Shown: piece after piece, positions 1-7,956 of the stretch
How the letters are laid out: each line of letters begins with the position of its first letter
How positions within the stretch are numbered: position 1 is the stretch's first letter
Assembly: GCF_003202035.1 (NCBI RefSeq)
Contig: NZ_QJKC01000010.1
Location: 109,796 to 173,795 of the forward strand
Origin: Aquitalea magnusonii
Lineage (GTDB): Bacteria > Pseudomonadota > Gammaproteobacteria > Burkholderiales > Chromobacteriaceae
Direction of reading: 5' to 3'
DNA: 64,000 nt
Program-made: the position numbers and the translations under genes
The notes under the pieces: model-generated
What the model was told of the DNA's origin: nothing
Database searches by the model: none
Seen by the model: the letters and a program-made list of their open reading frames with translations, nothing else

Positions 1-330
1 ATCTGGGCGGGATGGTGCATCGGCAAACACCAGCAAGCCTTCGCTCCAGTTGCCGGCGCCATTGCCGGACTGGCAGCCCTGGATCTCCAGATTGACCTTG
101 CTGTTGAGTGCACACACCCATACGGTGCGATTACCACGAATGGCCTCGCTGCGTGCCAGCTGCAGGCCGGATTGCAATAACTGGCCCCGGGCGAGCAGGC
201 GCTGCCGCTCCAGCATGTCCTGCATGGCCGGCAGCGTCTGGGCCAGCAGGATCGCGCTGACCGCCAGCACGATCAGTAACTCGTACAAGGTAAAACCGCC
301 ACCGCGGCGACCAGCATCAGGGCAGGACAT
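1..330 (-). CDS. GspH/FimT-type pseudopilin, C-terminus cut by window edge
   Basis: The protein begins with a short polar leader and then Gly-Phe-Thr-Leu-Tyr-Glu followed by about 20 hydrophobic residues, which is a type IV prepilin (class III) signal with the Gly|Phe cleavage site and Glu at +5. After the membrane helix the sequence (Leu-Glu-Arg-Gln-Arg, then a region around Ser-Glu-Ala-Ile-Arg-Gly-Asn) matches minor pseudopilins of the GspH/FimT type, which initiate type IV pilus or type II secretion pseudopilus assembly in the inner membrane. The ATG at 330 is preceded by a strong GGAGGTGA ribosome binding site. Only 110 codons lie in the window; the stop codon is beyond position 1. Whether it serves a pilus or a secretion system cannot be told from this fragment. 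Confidence 0.75.
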   Translation of the reverse strand, partial: MSCPDAGRRGGGFTLYELLIVLAVSAILLAQTLPAMQDMLERQRLLARGQLLQSGLQLARSEAIRGNRTVWVCALNSKVNLEIQGCQSGNGAGNWSEGLLVFADAPSRPD

Positions 331-470
331 GGGCAGGTCACCTCCATGAGCGCAAGCAAGTGATGGGCAGGACTGGATATCCTGCCCCGCCCGGCCCGGA
401 CGGGCTTGCAGCTACTGCTGAGACAACAGCGGAATACTCTGATAAAGCGCCGTCCACACCCATTTCAAAC

Positions 471-500
471 AAAGAAAAAGCCACCGGCATGGGTGGCTTT
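471..500 (-). terminator. Intrinsic terminator downstream of polA
   Basis: A stem of AAAGCCACC / GGTGGCTTT with a six-base loop is followed on the minus strand by a T-rich run. It sits about 35 bases past the polA stop. Confidence 0.75.
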
Positions 501-534
501 GGCTGAAGGATTGAAGATGATGAAGTGCTGAAGC

Positions 535-3330
535 TTAGTGGGCGGCTTCCCAGCTGCTACCGGCACCCACTTCCGCCAGCAGCGGCACCTTGAGTTGCGC
601 CACACCGGCCATGATTTGCGGCAGCTGCTGTTTGACCCGTTCCAGCTCGGTATCCGGCACTTCCAGCACCAGTTCATCGTGTACCTGCATGATCAGCAGG
701 CTGGACAGCTTCTCCGCATCCAGCCAGTTTTGCACGGCAATCATCGCCAGCTTGATCAGGTCGGCGGCGGTACCTTGCATCGGCGCATTGATGGCGGCAC
801 GTTCGGCCCCGGCGCGGCGGGCCGGGTTGGCCAGCTTGATTTCCGGCAGATACAAGCGACGGCCGAATACGGTTTCCACATAGCCTTGCTCGCGCGCGGT
901 TTCGCGGGTGCGCTGCATGTAGTCGGCCACGCCGGGATAGCGCATGAAGTAGCGGTCGATGTATTGCTGGGCGGCGCTGCGTTCGATGTCCAGCTGGGCC
1001 GCCAGGCCAAAGGCACTCATGCCGTAGATCAGGCCGAAGTTGATGGCCTTGGCGGCGCGGCGCTGATCGCTCGTCACCTGCTCCAGTGTCACGCCGAATA
1101 CTTCAGCAGCCGTGGCCTTGTGAATGTCCTCGCCACTGGCAAAGGCGGCCAGCATGCCTGCGTCGTCGGACAGATGCGCCATGATGCGCAGTTCAATCTG
1201 CGAATAGTCGGCACTGACGATGCTGTGGCCGGGCTTGGCGATAAAGGCCTCGCGCACGCGGCGGCCTTCGGCGGTGCGTACCGGGATGTTTTGCAGGTTA
1301 GGGTCGGAACTGGCCAGCCGCCCGGTAATGGCCACGGCTTGCGAGTAATTGGTATGCACCCGGCCGGTGTCCGGGTTGATCAGCGTCGGCAGCTTGTCGG
1401 TATAGGTGGACTTGAGCTTGGTCAGGCTGCGGTATTGCAGGATGCATTTGGGCAGCGGGTAATCCAGCGCCAGCGCTTCCAGTACCGATTCGTCGGTGGA
1501 GAAACCACCGGACGGGGTTTTCTTGATGCCCTTGGTGGGAATGCCCAGTTTGCCGAACAGGATTTCCTGCAACTGCTTGGGCGAATTCAGATTGAAGGGC
1601 TGGCCGGCCAGTTCATAGGCTTGGCTTTCCAGTTGCAGCATCTGCGTGCCCAGCTGATGGCTCTGCGCCGCCAGCTGCTCGCGGTCGATCAGCACGCCAT
1701 TGCGCTCCATGCGGAACAGCACTTCGGCCACCGGCAGTTCGATATCGCGGTAAATTTCGCCAAGCCGGCCGCTCAGTTGCGGGGCAAAGTACTGGTTCAG
1801 CCGCAGGGTGATGTCGGCATCTTCTGCCGCGTAATTGGCGGCGATCTCGATATCCACCTCGCCAAAGCCGATCTGCTTGGCTCCCTTGCCGCAGATGTCT
1901 TCGTAGCTGACCGTGGTTTCGCCCAGATGGCGGGCGGCCAGGTCGTCCATATTGTGGCGCTGGTGGCTTTCCAGCACATAGGAGGCCAGCATGGAATCGT
2001 CCACCACCCCGGCCAGCTGGATGCCGTGATTGGCAAACACATGGCGGTCGTATTTCAGGTTCTGGCCGCATTTGGGCTTGCTGGCGTCTTCCAGCCAGGG
2101 CTTGAGCCGGGCCAGTACCTCGTCCAGCGCCAGTTGCTGCGGTGCGCCGGCATAGTGATGACCCAGCGGCAGGTAGGCGGCCTCGCCGGCTTGCAGGGCG
2201 AAGCTGATGCCGACAATGCGCGCCTGCATCTGGTCGAGGCTGGTGGTTTCGGTGTCCAGCGACACCAGCGCACCGCTACCCAGCTTGTCCAGCCAGCCTT
2301 GCAGCGCGGCCTCATCCAGAATGGTGTGGTAATGGCGGGAGATGGCGCTCACTGGCGGGGCGACCGGCGCAGGAGCGGATACCGCAGCGGCCATGGCAAA
2401 CATATCGTCCGTCTGGCCGACACTCGCGGCAGGCGCATCGACCACAGCCGGGCTGCTGAGCGGCGCATCTTCGCCTTCGGTGACTTCGCGGTAGAAGGTA
2501 CGGAAGCCGTGGTCCTTGAACAGCTCGGCCAGGCGCGGACGGTCTTTCACGCCGTGCTGCAGGCTGTTCAGGCCATAGGGCATGTCCTGCTGCAGATCGA
2601 CATCGCACTTGATGGTGATAAGCTGATGACCGCGCGGCAGCCAGTCCAGTGCGGCGCGCAGGTTTTCGCCCACCTTGCCGCCCACCTTGTCGGCATTGGC
2701 GATGATATTGTCCAGCGTGCCGTATTCTTCCAGCCACTTGACGGCGGTTTTGGGGCCGCACTTGTCCACGCCGGGGACGTTGTCCACCTTGTCACCGATC
2801 AGGGTGAGGTAGTCGATGATACGTTCGGGCGGCACGCCGAACTTCTCTTTCACCCCGGCCTGGTCCAGGTTTTCATTGGTCATGGTGTTCACCAGCGACA
2901 CCATGGGCGTCACCAGCTGGGCCATGTCCTTGTCGCCTGTGGAAATGATGACCCGGAAGCCGGCAGCCTCGCCCATGCGCGCCAGTGTGCCGATGACATC
3001 GTCCGCTTCCACCCCGTCCACCATCAGCAGCGGCCAGCCGGAGGCTTGCACCACCTCGTGCACCGGCTTAATCTGTGCGGCCAGCTCTTCCGGCATGGAA
3101 GGCCGGTTGGCCTTGTATTCCGGGTACAAGTCATCGCGGAAAGTCTTGCCTTTAGCGTCGAAAACGCAGGCGCTATAATCGAACTGCACCTCTTTCTCCA
3201 GCCGGCGCAGCATGTTGACCATGCCGTAAACCGCCCCGGTGGGCCGGCCATCCGGAGAACGCAAATCGGGCATCGCATGAAAGGCGCGATACAGGTAGGA
3301 AGAGCCGTCGATCAATAACAATGTTTTCAT
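535..3330 (-). CDS. polA: DNA polymerase I
   Basis: A 931-residue family A DNA polymerase, the length usual for bacterial PolA, acting in Okazaki fragment processing and excision repair. An N-terminal 5'-3' nuclease (about residues 1-290) is followed by a 3'-5' exonuclease domain that keeps the Asp-x-Glu pair (in SLDTETTSL, about residue 355), so proofreading is probably active. The polymerase domain has DYSQIELR (about 708) and QVHDELVLEVP (882 on), with the two metal-binding aspartates. The ATG start lies only 13 bp from the start of the divergent LOG-family gene, so the promoters of the two genes must reach into each other's coding sequence. A terminator follows the stop. Confidence 0.98.
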   Translation of the reverse strand: MKTLLLIDGSSYLYRAFHAMPDLRSPDGRPTGAVYGMVNMLRRLEKEVQFDYSACVFDAKGKTFRDDLYPEYKANRPSMPEELAAQIKPVHEVVQASGWPLLMVDGVEADDVIGTLARMGEAAGFRVIISTGDKDMAQLVTPMVSLVNTMTNENLDQAGVKEKFGVPPERIIDYLTLIGDKVDNVPGVDKCGPKTAVKWLEEYGTLDNIIANADKVGGKVGENLRAALDWLPRGHQLITIKCDVDLQQDMPYGLNSLQHGVKDRPRLAELFKDHGFRTFYREVTEGEDAPLSSPAVVDAPAASVGQTDDMFAMAAAVSAPAPVAPPVSAISRHYHTILDEAALQGWLDKLGSGALVSLDTETTSLDQMQARIVGISFALQAGEAAYLPLGHHYAGAPQQLALDEVLARLKPWLEDASKPKCGQNLKYDRHVFANHGIQLAGVVDDSMLASYVLESHQRHNMDDLAARHLGETTVSYEDICGKGAKQIGFGEVDIEIAANYAAEDADITLRLNQYFAPQLSGRLGEIYRDIELPVAEVLFRMERNGVLIDREQLAAQSHQLGTQMLQLESQAYELAGQPFNLNSPKQLQEILFGKLGIPTKGIKKTPSGGFSTDESVLEALALDYPLPKCILQYRSLTKLKSTYTDKLPTLINPDTGRVHTNYSQAVAITGRLASSDPNLQNIPVRTAEGRRVREAFIAKPGHSIVSADYSQIELRIMAHLSDDAGMLAAFASGEDIHKATAAEVFGVTLEQVTSDQRRAAKAINFGLIYGMSAFGLAAQLDIERSAAQQYIDRYFMRYPGVADYMQRTRETAREQGYVETVFGRRLYLPEIKLANPARRAGAERAAINAPMQGTAADLIKLAMIAVQNWLDAEKLSSLLIMQVHDELVLEVPDTELERVKQQLPQIMAGVAQLKVPLLAEVGAGSSWEAAH

Positions 3331-3343
3331 AGAAGAGGGGCGA

Positions 3344-4075
3344 ATGATGAGCTTGTCCGATAAGTTGCCGCAGACCAGTGATCGTTACGACATGATGCAG
3401 CGCTTCCGCTCGCGCGAGGCGTGGCACGTGATGAAGATCATGTCGGAGTTTGTCGATTCGGCCGAAGAACTGCAAGGCATCACGCCGGCAGTCAGCATCT
3501 TCGGCAGCGCCCGCACTCCGCGCGACCATCCCTATTATAAGCTGACCGAGGAAGTGGCCCGGCTTCTTTCTGATTCCGGTTTCTCGGTGATTTCCGGGGG
3601 CGGCCCCGGCATCATGGAAGCGGCCAACAAGGGCGCCTTTTATGGCAAGAGCCCGTCGGTGGCGCTCAATATCGTGCTGCCACACGAACAGAAGCCCAAC
3701 GAATACCAGGATCTGTCGATCAAGTTCAACCACTTTTTCAGCCGCAAGGTGATGTTCGTCAAGCATGCCATCGCCTATGTGGTGATGCCGGGCGGCTTTG
3801 GTACCCTGGATGAAATGTTCGAGGCGCTGACGCTGATCCAGACCGGCAAGTCGCGCCCCATCCCCATCATCCTGTGCTGCAGCGAATTCTGGAGCGGTCT
3901 GATCGACTGGGTAAAAAACCATCTGGTAAAAGAAGGTATGATCAACCCTGACGACGTGAACCTGATCCAGCTGATCGACGAACCCGGCCAGATCGTGGAA
4001 ACCATTTTCAAGCACTACGAAACCCGCGGCTTCGAGGCTCTGCCGGAAGAACGCGAAAAACTGCTCAACCTATAA
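3344..4075 (+). CDS. LOG family protein (TIGR00730-type, lysine decarboxylase-like fold)
   Basis: The 243-residue product carries the family signatures SGGGPGIMEAANKGA and PGGFGTLDEMFEALT. Members of this family are nucleoside 5'-monophosphate phosphoribohydrolases (cytokinin-activating LOG enzymes and bacterial PpnN-like proteins) with a Rossmann-like fold. The N-terminal extension of about 45 residues resembles the larger bacterial group rather than the short LOG group. Two ATG codons in a row (3344, 3347) follow a GAGGGG motif; either could be used. It leads a small co-directional set with the DUF2782 gene and thrB (gaps 27 and 9 bp). The cellular substrate in this organism is unknown. Confidence 0.88.
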   Translation: MMSLSDKLPQTSDRYDMMQRFRSREAWHVMKIMSEFVDSAEELQGITPAVSIFGSARTPRDHPYYKLTEEVARLLSDSGFSVISGGGPGIMEAANKGAFYGKSPSVALNIVLPHEQKPNEYQDLSIKFNHFFSRKVMFVKHAIAYVVMPGGFGTLDEMFEALTLIQTGKSRPIPIILCCSEFWSGLIDWVKNHLVKEGMINPDDVNLIQLIDEPGQIVETIFKHYETRGFEALPEEREKLLNL

Positions 4076-4102
4076 CGACACTGTCACCAAGGACCCATCA
4101 TC

Positions 4103-4423
4103 ATGCGTCGCTTCCTTGCCCTCCTCGCCCTGCTGCCGCTTGCGGCCGCCTGGGCCGACACGCCGGCCCCGGCCACCGTTCCGCCGCCGCCCACCATTTC
4201 GCCGGATGCTGCCGCCACGGCCGAACCGGAAGTACGCATCATCCAGCGCGGTGACGACAAGATCGAGGAATACCGCCTCAATGGTCAGCTCTACATGATG
4301 AAAGTCACCCCTGCCATTGGTTTCCCTTACTACCTGATGGATGAAGAGGGCAATGGCAGCATGAAGCAGGTGGACCCGAATCGCCGCATCGTCATCCCGC
4401 AATGGGTTCTCAAGCGCTTCTGA
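4103..4423 (+). CDS. DUF2782 family small exported protein
   Basis: This 106-residue protein has a clear signal peptide (MRR then a Leu/Ala-rich core ending near AWA-DT), a proline-rich linker, and a conserved C-terminal block (IIQRGDDKIEEYRLNGQLYMMKV, split here as the DKIEEYR and GQLYMMKV parts) typical of DUF2782. The family has no established function; it is found in beta- and gammaproteobacteria, often beside thrB or polA, as here. It lies 27 bp after the LOG gene and 9 bp before thrB, so it is probably co-transcribed. Predicted location is the periplasm. Confidence 0.8.
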   Translation: MRRFLALLALLPLAAAWADTPAPATVPPPPTISPDAAATAEPEVRIIQRGDDKIEEYRLNGQLYMMKVTPAIGFPYYLMDEEGNGSMKQVDPNRRIVIPQWVLKRF

Positions 4424-4432
4424 GGAACAGGC

Positions 4433-5371
4433 ATGTCGGTTTACACCACCGTCAGCGATGACATGATGCAAGGCTGGCTGAGCCGCTATGCGCTCGGCCA
4501 GCTGGTCGAACTCAAGGGCATCGCCGCTGGCGTCACCAATACCAATTACTTTGTCACCACCACCCATGGCCGTTACGTCCTCACCATCTTCGAAACCCTG
4601 AAGCTGGAAGAACTGCCCTACTACCTGACGCTGATGAGCCATCTGGCGCGTCACGGCGTGGCCTGCCCGGCCCCGCTGGCCGATCACACCGACCAGTTTG
4701 CCTCGCTCCTGGCCGGCAAGCCGGCTTGCCTGGTGAGCTGCCTGTCCGGTGCCGACATCAGCCGGCCCAGCGCCATCCAGTGCCGGGCCGTGGGGGAAAT
4801 GCTGGCCCAGATGCATGTGGCCAGCGCCACCTTCCCGCGCAAGATGAAGAATCCGCGTGGCCCGCGCTGGTGGAGCGAAACCGCCACGGCCATGTATCCC
4901 TACATGGACGCGGCCGATGCCGCCAGCCTGCGTGAAGAGGTGCAATTCCAGGACAGCCACCGCTTTGATCACCTGCCCAGCGGCGTGATCCATGCCGACC
5001 TGTTCAAGGACAATGTGCTGATGGACGGCGACAAAATCGCCGGTTTCATCGACTTTTACTACGCCTGCAACGACATCCTGCTGTATGACGTAGCCATTGC
5101 CTTCAACGACTGGACGCGGCTGGAGGACGGCAGCATCTGCCCGGAACGGGCCACTGCCTTGCTGGCCGGCTACCAGTCGGTGCGTCCGCTGACCGCCGAG
5201 GAAATCCGCGCCTGGCCGGTGATGTTGCGCGCCGCCGCGCTGCGCTTCTGGACCTCGCGCCTGCTCGACCTCTACCAGCCCATGGCCGGCGAGCTGACCT
5301 ACACCAAGGACCCCAAGGTGTTTCAGCGTCTGGTGGAAGCCCATCGCCAGCGCAGCGACTACTGGCTGTAA
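4433..5371 (+). CDS. thrB: Homoserine kinase, APH-fold type
   Basis: The 312-residue protein belongs to the ThrB form related to aminoglycoside phosphotransferases, not the GHMP form of E. coli. It phosphorylates homoserine for threonine synthesis. The catalytic loop GVIHADLFKDNVL (His-x-Asp-x-x-x-x-Asn) and the metal-binding IDFYYACNDILLYD follow an N-terminal lobe with GVTNTNYFV and a RYVLTIFE strand. Length matches pseudomonad and betaproteobacterial ThrB. The ATG start at 4433 follows AGGAACAGGC. It ends a three-gene set and is followed by a strong hairpin. Confidence 0.95.
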   Translation: MSVYTTVSDDMMQGWLSRYALGQLVELKGIAAGVTNTNYFVTTTHGRYVLTIFETLKLEELPYYLTLMSHLARHGVACPAPLADHTDQFASLLAGKPACLVSCLSGADISRPSAIQCRAVGEMLAQMHVASATFPRKMKNPRGPRWWSETATAMYPYMDAADAASLREEVQFQDSHRFDHLPSGVIHADLFKDNVLMDGDKIAGFIDFYYACNDILLYDVAIAFNDWTRLEDGSICPERATALLAGYQSVRPLTAEEIRAWPVMLRAAALRFWTSRLLDLYQPMAGELTYTKDPKVFQRLVEAHRQRSDYWL

Positions 5372-5408
5372 GCAGCCGGTTCACCAGCCGGCCCTGCCGC
5401 TACCCGCC

Positions 5409-5438
5409 ACGGCCTTGCGGGCCAGCCCGCAGGGCCGT
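5409..5438. terminator. Hairpin between thrB and the convergent LysR gene
   Basis: Arms ACGGCC-TT-GCGGGC and GCCCGC-AG-GGCCGT enclose a two-base loop; a short T-run follows on the plus strand. It sits between two convergent genes and probably serves thrB mainly. Confidence 0.6.
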
Positions 5439-5439
5439 T

Positions 5440-6306
5440 TCACATGCGGTTGAACGCCAGCATGCCACGCGTCTGGCTCTTGTCCTTGTGATGAATGCGG
5501 TACAGCGGGCGATGCAAGGCAGGCAGGGGGGCCAGTACCGCCACCACCTGCCCGCTGTCCAGCAGTTCCTGCACCACATGCAAGGACAGGCAGCTCACCC
5601 CCAGCCCGGCGGCCACCACCCGCTTGATGGCTTCGGAATGGCCCATTTCCATGACCTGGGCAAAACCGCCCACATGCGGCAGCAACAGGCGCTCCACTTC
5701 CTCGCGCGTGCCGGAACCGCTCTCGCGCAATACCCACTGTGCCTGTGCCAGCCGTGACAGGCTGACCGCACCCTGTGCCAGTGGATGGCTGGCGGCAGCA
5801 AACACCACCAGAATATCGTCCTGCCAGGGTTCCACCACGATATCCGGGTGGTGGCAGGGCCCTTCGATAAAGCCCATGTCCACCTTGAAGCCAGCCACCG
5901 CCTCCACCACATCGGCGGTATTGGCCACCAGCAGTTCCACCCTGGCCTGCGGCTGCTGCAGCTGGAAACGGGCAATCTGTTCCGGTAGCAGATAATTGGC
6001 GATGGTGGTACTGGCGGCCAGCCGCAGATGCATGGCCGCCTCGCTGTCGAACAGCCGCTGCATGTCCTGCGCAGCATCCAGCATGGCGCGGGCGCGTGGC
6101 AGCAGCAGCCGGCCATGTTCATTCAGCACCAGCCGTCGCCCCACGCGGTCGAACAGCGGAGCGGCCAGCCCGGTCTCCAGTGCCGCCAGTGCCTGGCTGG
6201 CAGCTGACTGGGTCAGCGCCACCTGCCCGGCGGCCGCGGTCACCGTTCCCTGCTCGGTCACCGCCACAAACACTTCCAGTTCGCGCAAGCTCAAACGCAA
6301 TGCCAT
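5440..6306 (-). CDS. LysR-family transcriptional regulator (YeiE-like)
   Basis: The 288-residue protein has an N-terminal LysR winged helix ([35 protein letters not shown]) and a periplasmic-binding-like effector domain. It is divergent from a YeiH-family gene, the same pairing as E. coli yeiE-yeiH, so it probably controls that transporter in response to a small sulfur compound; that ligand is an inference from the family. The frame opens earlier with a GTG (6339), but the ATG at 6306 has an AGGAG motif seven bases upstream and starts directly before the HTH, so I chose it. Confidence 0.88.
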   Translation of the reverse strand: MALRLSLRELEVFVAVTEQGTVTAAAGQVALTQSAASQALAALETGLAAPLFDRVGRRLVLNEHGRLLLPRARAMLDAAQDMQRLFDSEAAMHLRLAASTTIANYLLPEQIARFQLQQPQARVELLVANTADVVEAVAGFKVDMGFIEGPCHHPDIVVEPWQDDILVVFAAASHPLAQGAVSLSRLAQAQWVLRESGSGTREEVERLLLPHVGGFAQVMEMGHSEAIKRVVAAGLGVSCLSLHVVQELLDSGQVVAVLAPLPALHRPLYRIHHKDKSQTRGMLAFNRM

Positions 6307-6361
6307 CTGCCGCTCCTGTTGCGGCTGCTCGCCAGACACGGCGGCCAGCCGGATTGCCGTC

Positions 6362-6413
6362 CATTCAATATATTAATTTTTCTAATTATTTAAAGATATT
6401 TTATCCGTTTTTC
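6362..6413. promoter_or_regulatory. AT-rich divergent control region of LysR gene and yeiH
   Basis: About 50 bases of almost pure A/T lie in a GC-rich neighbourhood between divergent genes. They include an imperfect dyad of the form ATTA-N7-TAAT, similar to LysR-family sites. The exact operator is not resolved. Confidence 0.4.
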
Positions 6414-6482
6414 AACTTTCAGGTGGCGGCGTATCGTTCAGACATCGGGGCAAAGCCCCCCACATCTTGCAGGTCGCTCATC

Positions 6483-7514
6483 ATGAACACGCTACGTCAG
6501 CACACCCCCGGCCTGTTGCTGGTTCTGGTCCTGGCTCTGGGTTCGCTCCATGCCGCCACGTTGCCCTGGTTCAGCCAGCTGGGCCTGTCGGCACTGACCA
6601 TCGCCATCGTCGGCGGCATGGTGCTCGGCAACACCCTCTATCCGCGCATTGCCCTGTCCAGTCACAGCGGCGTCACCTTTGCCAAGGGCCAGATCCTGCG
6701 CCTGGGCATCATCCTGTTCGGCTTCAAGCTGACGTTTCAGGACATCGCGGCGGTCGGCATCAGCGGCATCCTGATCGATGCCTGCGTATTGAGTTCCACC
6801 TTTTTGCTGGCCTTCTGGCTGGGTCGACGCAAGCTGGGGCTGGACGAGCAAAGCGTCATCCTGATCGGCGCGGGCAGCTCGATTTGCGGTGCTGCGGCCA
6901 TTCTGGCCACCGAGCCGGTGGTGAAGGCGCATGCCGAGAAGGTTGCGGTGGCAGTGGCCACGGTGGTGGTATTCGGTACGCTGGCCATGTTTTTGTATCC
7001 CCTGCTGTTTTCGCTGGTGCAGGCGCTGGGCGTGTCCGAATTTGCCTATGGCGTGTTTACCGGCTCCACCGTGCATGAAGTGGCCCAGGCCGTAGCGGCC
7101 GGCCGGGCGGTGAGCGAGCAGGCGGCCAATAGCGCGGTGATTACCAAGATGATCAGGGTGATGATGCTGGCACCGTTTCTGTTGATCCTGTCGACCTGGC
7201 TGGGCCGCCGCCATCAGGCCGGCAGCAAGGAGGCGCGCCGCATCACCATTCCGTGGTTTGCCCTGGGTTTTCTCGCCATGGCGGCTTTCAATTCGCTGCA
7301 CTGGCTGCCGCAAGCCTGGGTGGCGCAGCTGATTGCGCTGGATAATCTGCTGCTGGCCATGGCCATGGGCGCACTGGGCCTCACCACCCACTTTTCCGCC
7401 ATCCGCCGTGCCGGCAGCAAGCCGATGTGGCTGGCCAGCGCGCTGTTTGGCTGGCTGCTGGTGGGCGGCACGCTGATCAATAGCGGCATCACTTATTTGC
7501 TGCACCAGCTGTGA
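6483..7514 (+). CDS. YeiH/UPF0324 family putative sulfate exporter-like membrane protein
   Basis: A 343-residue polytopic membrane protein with about ten hydrophobic segments. The YeiH core is recognisable from [36 protein letters not shown] and the [12 protein letters not shown] block, which is strongly conserved in the family. The family is annotated as putative sulfate or sulfonate exporters, but transport has not been widely demonstrated. The ATG at 6483 begins directly with the first membrane helix; the frame is open far upstream over the divergent regulator and that part is not real. The gene is followed by a terminator. Confidence 0.87.
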   Translation: MNTLRQHTPGLLLVLVLALGSLHAATLPWFSQLGLSALTIAIVGGMVLGNTLYPRIALSSHSGVTFAKGQILRLGIILFGFKLTFQDIAAVGISGILIDACVLSSTFLLAFWLGRRKLGLDEQSVILIGAGSSICGAAAILATEPVVKAHAEKVAVAVATVVVFGTLAMFLYPLLFSLVQALGVSEFAYGVFTGSTVHEVAQAVAAGRAVSEQAANSAVITKMIRVMMLAPFLLILSTWLGRRHQAGSKEARRITIPWFALGFLAMAAFNSLHWLPQAWVAQLIALDNLLLAMAMGALGLTTHFSAIRRAGSKPMWLASALFGWLLVGGTLINSGITYLLHQL

Positions 7515-7529
7515 AACACTGTGTGCAAT

Positions 7530-7558
7530 AAAAAACCGCCCGGCATCGGGCGGTTTTT
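7530..7558. terminator. Terminator copy 1 (after yeiH)
   Basis: The stem CCGCCCG / CGGGCGG with loop CAT is flanked by A-run and T-run, so it can work in both directions. The same hairpin, base for base, recurs at 7723-7750. Confidence 0.8.
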
Positions 7559-7722
7559 CAGGCTGCTGACAACGATATTTGCTGCGATTGTACTGGACCC
7601 GGCAAAGCCGGGCCTTTCGACTAAATAACCGATTTCGCAGCCTTGCCATCTATTCCCTATCCCCTCACCCTTTCCCTGAAAGGGAGCCTCGCTTTCCTTG
7701 CAGGCAGCGAGAGGGAGAATCG
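7559..7722. other. Spacer between two identical terminators
   Basis: This 164-base stretch holds no plausible gene. It contains a small hairpin (CCCGGC-AAA-GCCGGG) and a CCCTCACCC...GAGAGGGAG segment resembling the short intergenic repeats common in proteobacteria. Confidence 0.4.
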
Positions 7723-7750
7723 AAAAACCGCCCGGCATCGGGCGGTTTTT
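7723..7750. terminator. Terminator copy 2 (after ybdD)
   Basis: An identical copy of the hairpin at 7530-7558. Its position 17 bases beyond the ybdD stop suggests it ends the cstA-ybdD transcript on the minus strand. Confidence 0.8.
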
Positions 7751-7767
7751 CTATGGCTGTCGGCTAA

Positions 7768-7956
7768 TCAGCACGGACACTTTTTCATCGACTTGCCACC
7801 ATAACGCTCGGACTGGCAGTGGGCGAAAAAGTCCTCGCGGCTCATCACCGGGGCATTGGGGCTGCAACGGCGGCGGCTGGCGACATACTTGTCGTAGTCT
7901 TTCACCCCCACCATCAGCCGCGCCGCCTCGGTCAGCTGGCGCAATAACTCAGACAT
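7768..7956 (-). CDS. ybdD: YbdD/YjiX family (DUF466) small protein
   Basis: A 62-residue basic, cysteine-containing protein with the family core VGVKDYDKYV...HP-like CSPNAPVMSREDFFAHCQSERYGG. YbdD-type proteins are nearly always encoded directly after cstA or btsT, and here the ATG overlaps the cstA stop by 8 bp, so translational coupling is likely. The molecular role is not established; an accessory role for the pyruvate/peptide carbon-starvation transporter is inferred from the pairing. Confidence 0.9.
   Translation of the reverse strand: MSELLRQLTEAARLMVGVKDYDKYVASRRRCSPNAPVMSREDFFAHCQSERYGGKSMKKCPC

Noticed and set aside
3148..3179. TATAAT inside polA on the plus strand as a promoter for the LOG gene
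   Set aside because: The nearest TTGCCT is 22 bases away, too far for a -35, and no better element was found; the LOG promoter remains unknown.
538..3318. Very long open frame antisense to polA (over 900 codons)
   Set aside because: GC-rich codon bias leaves the opposite strand open; the product is His/Gly/Gln-rich without domains, and polA is certain.
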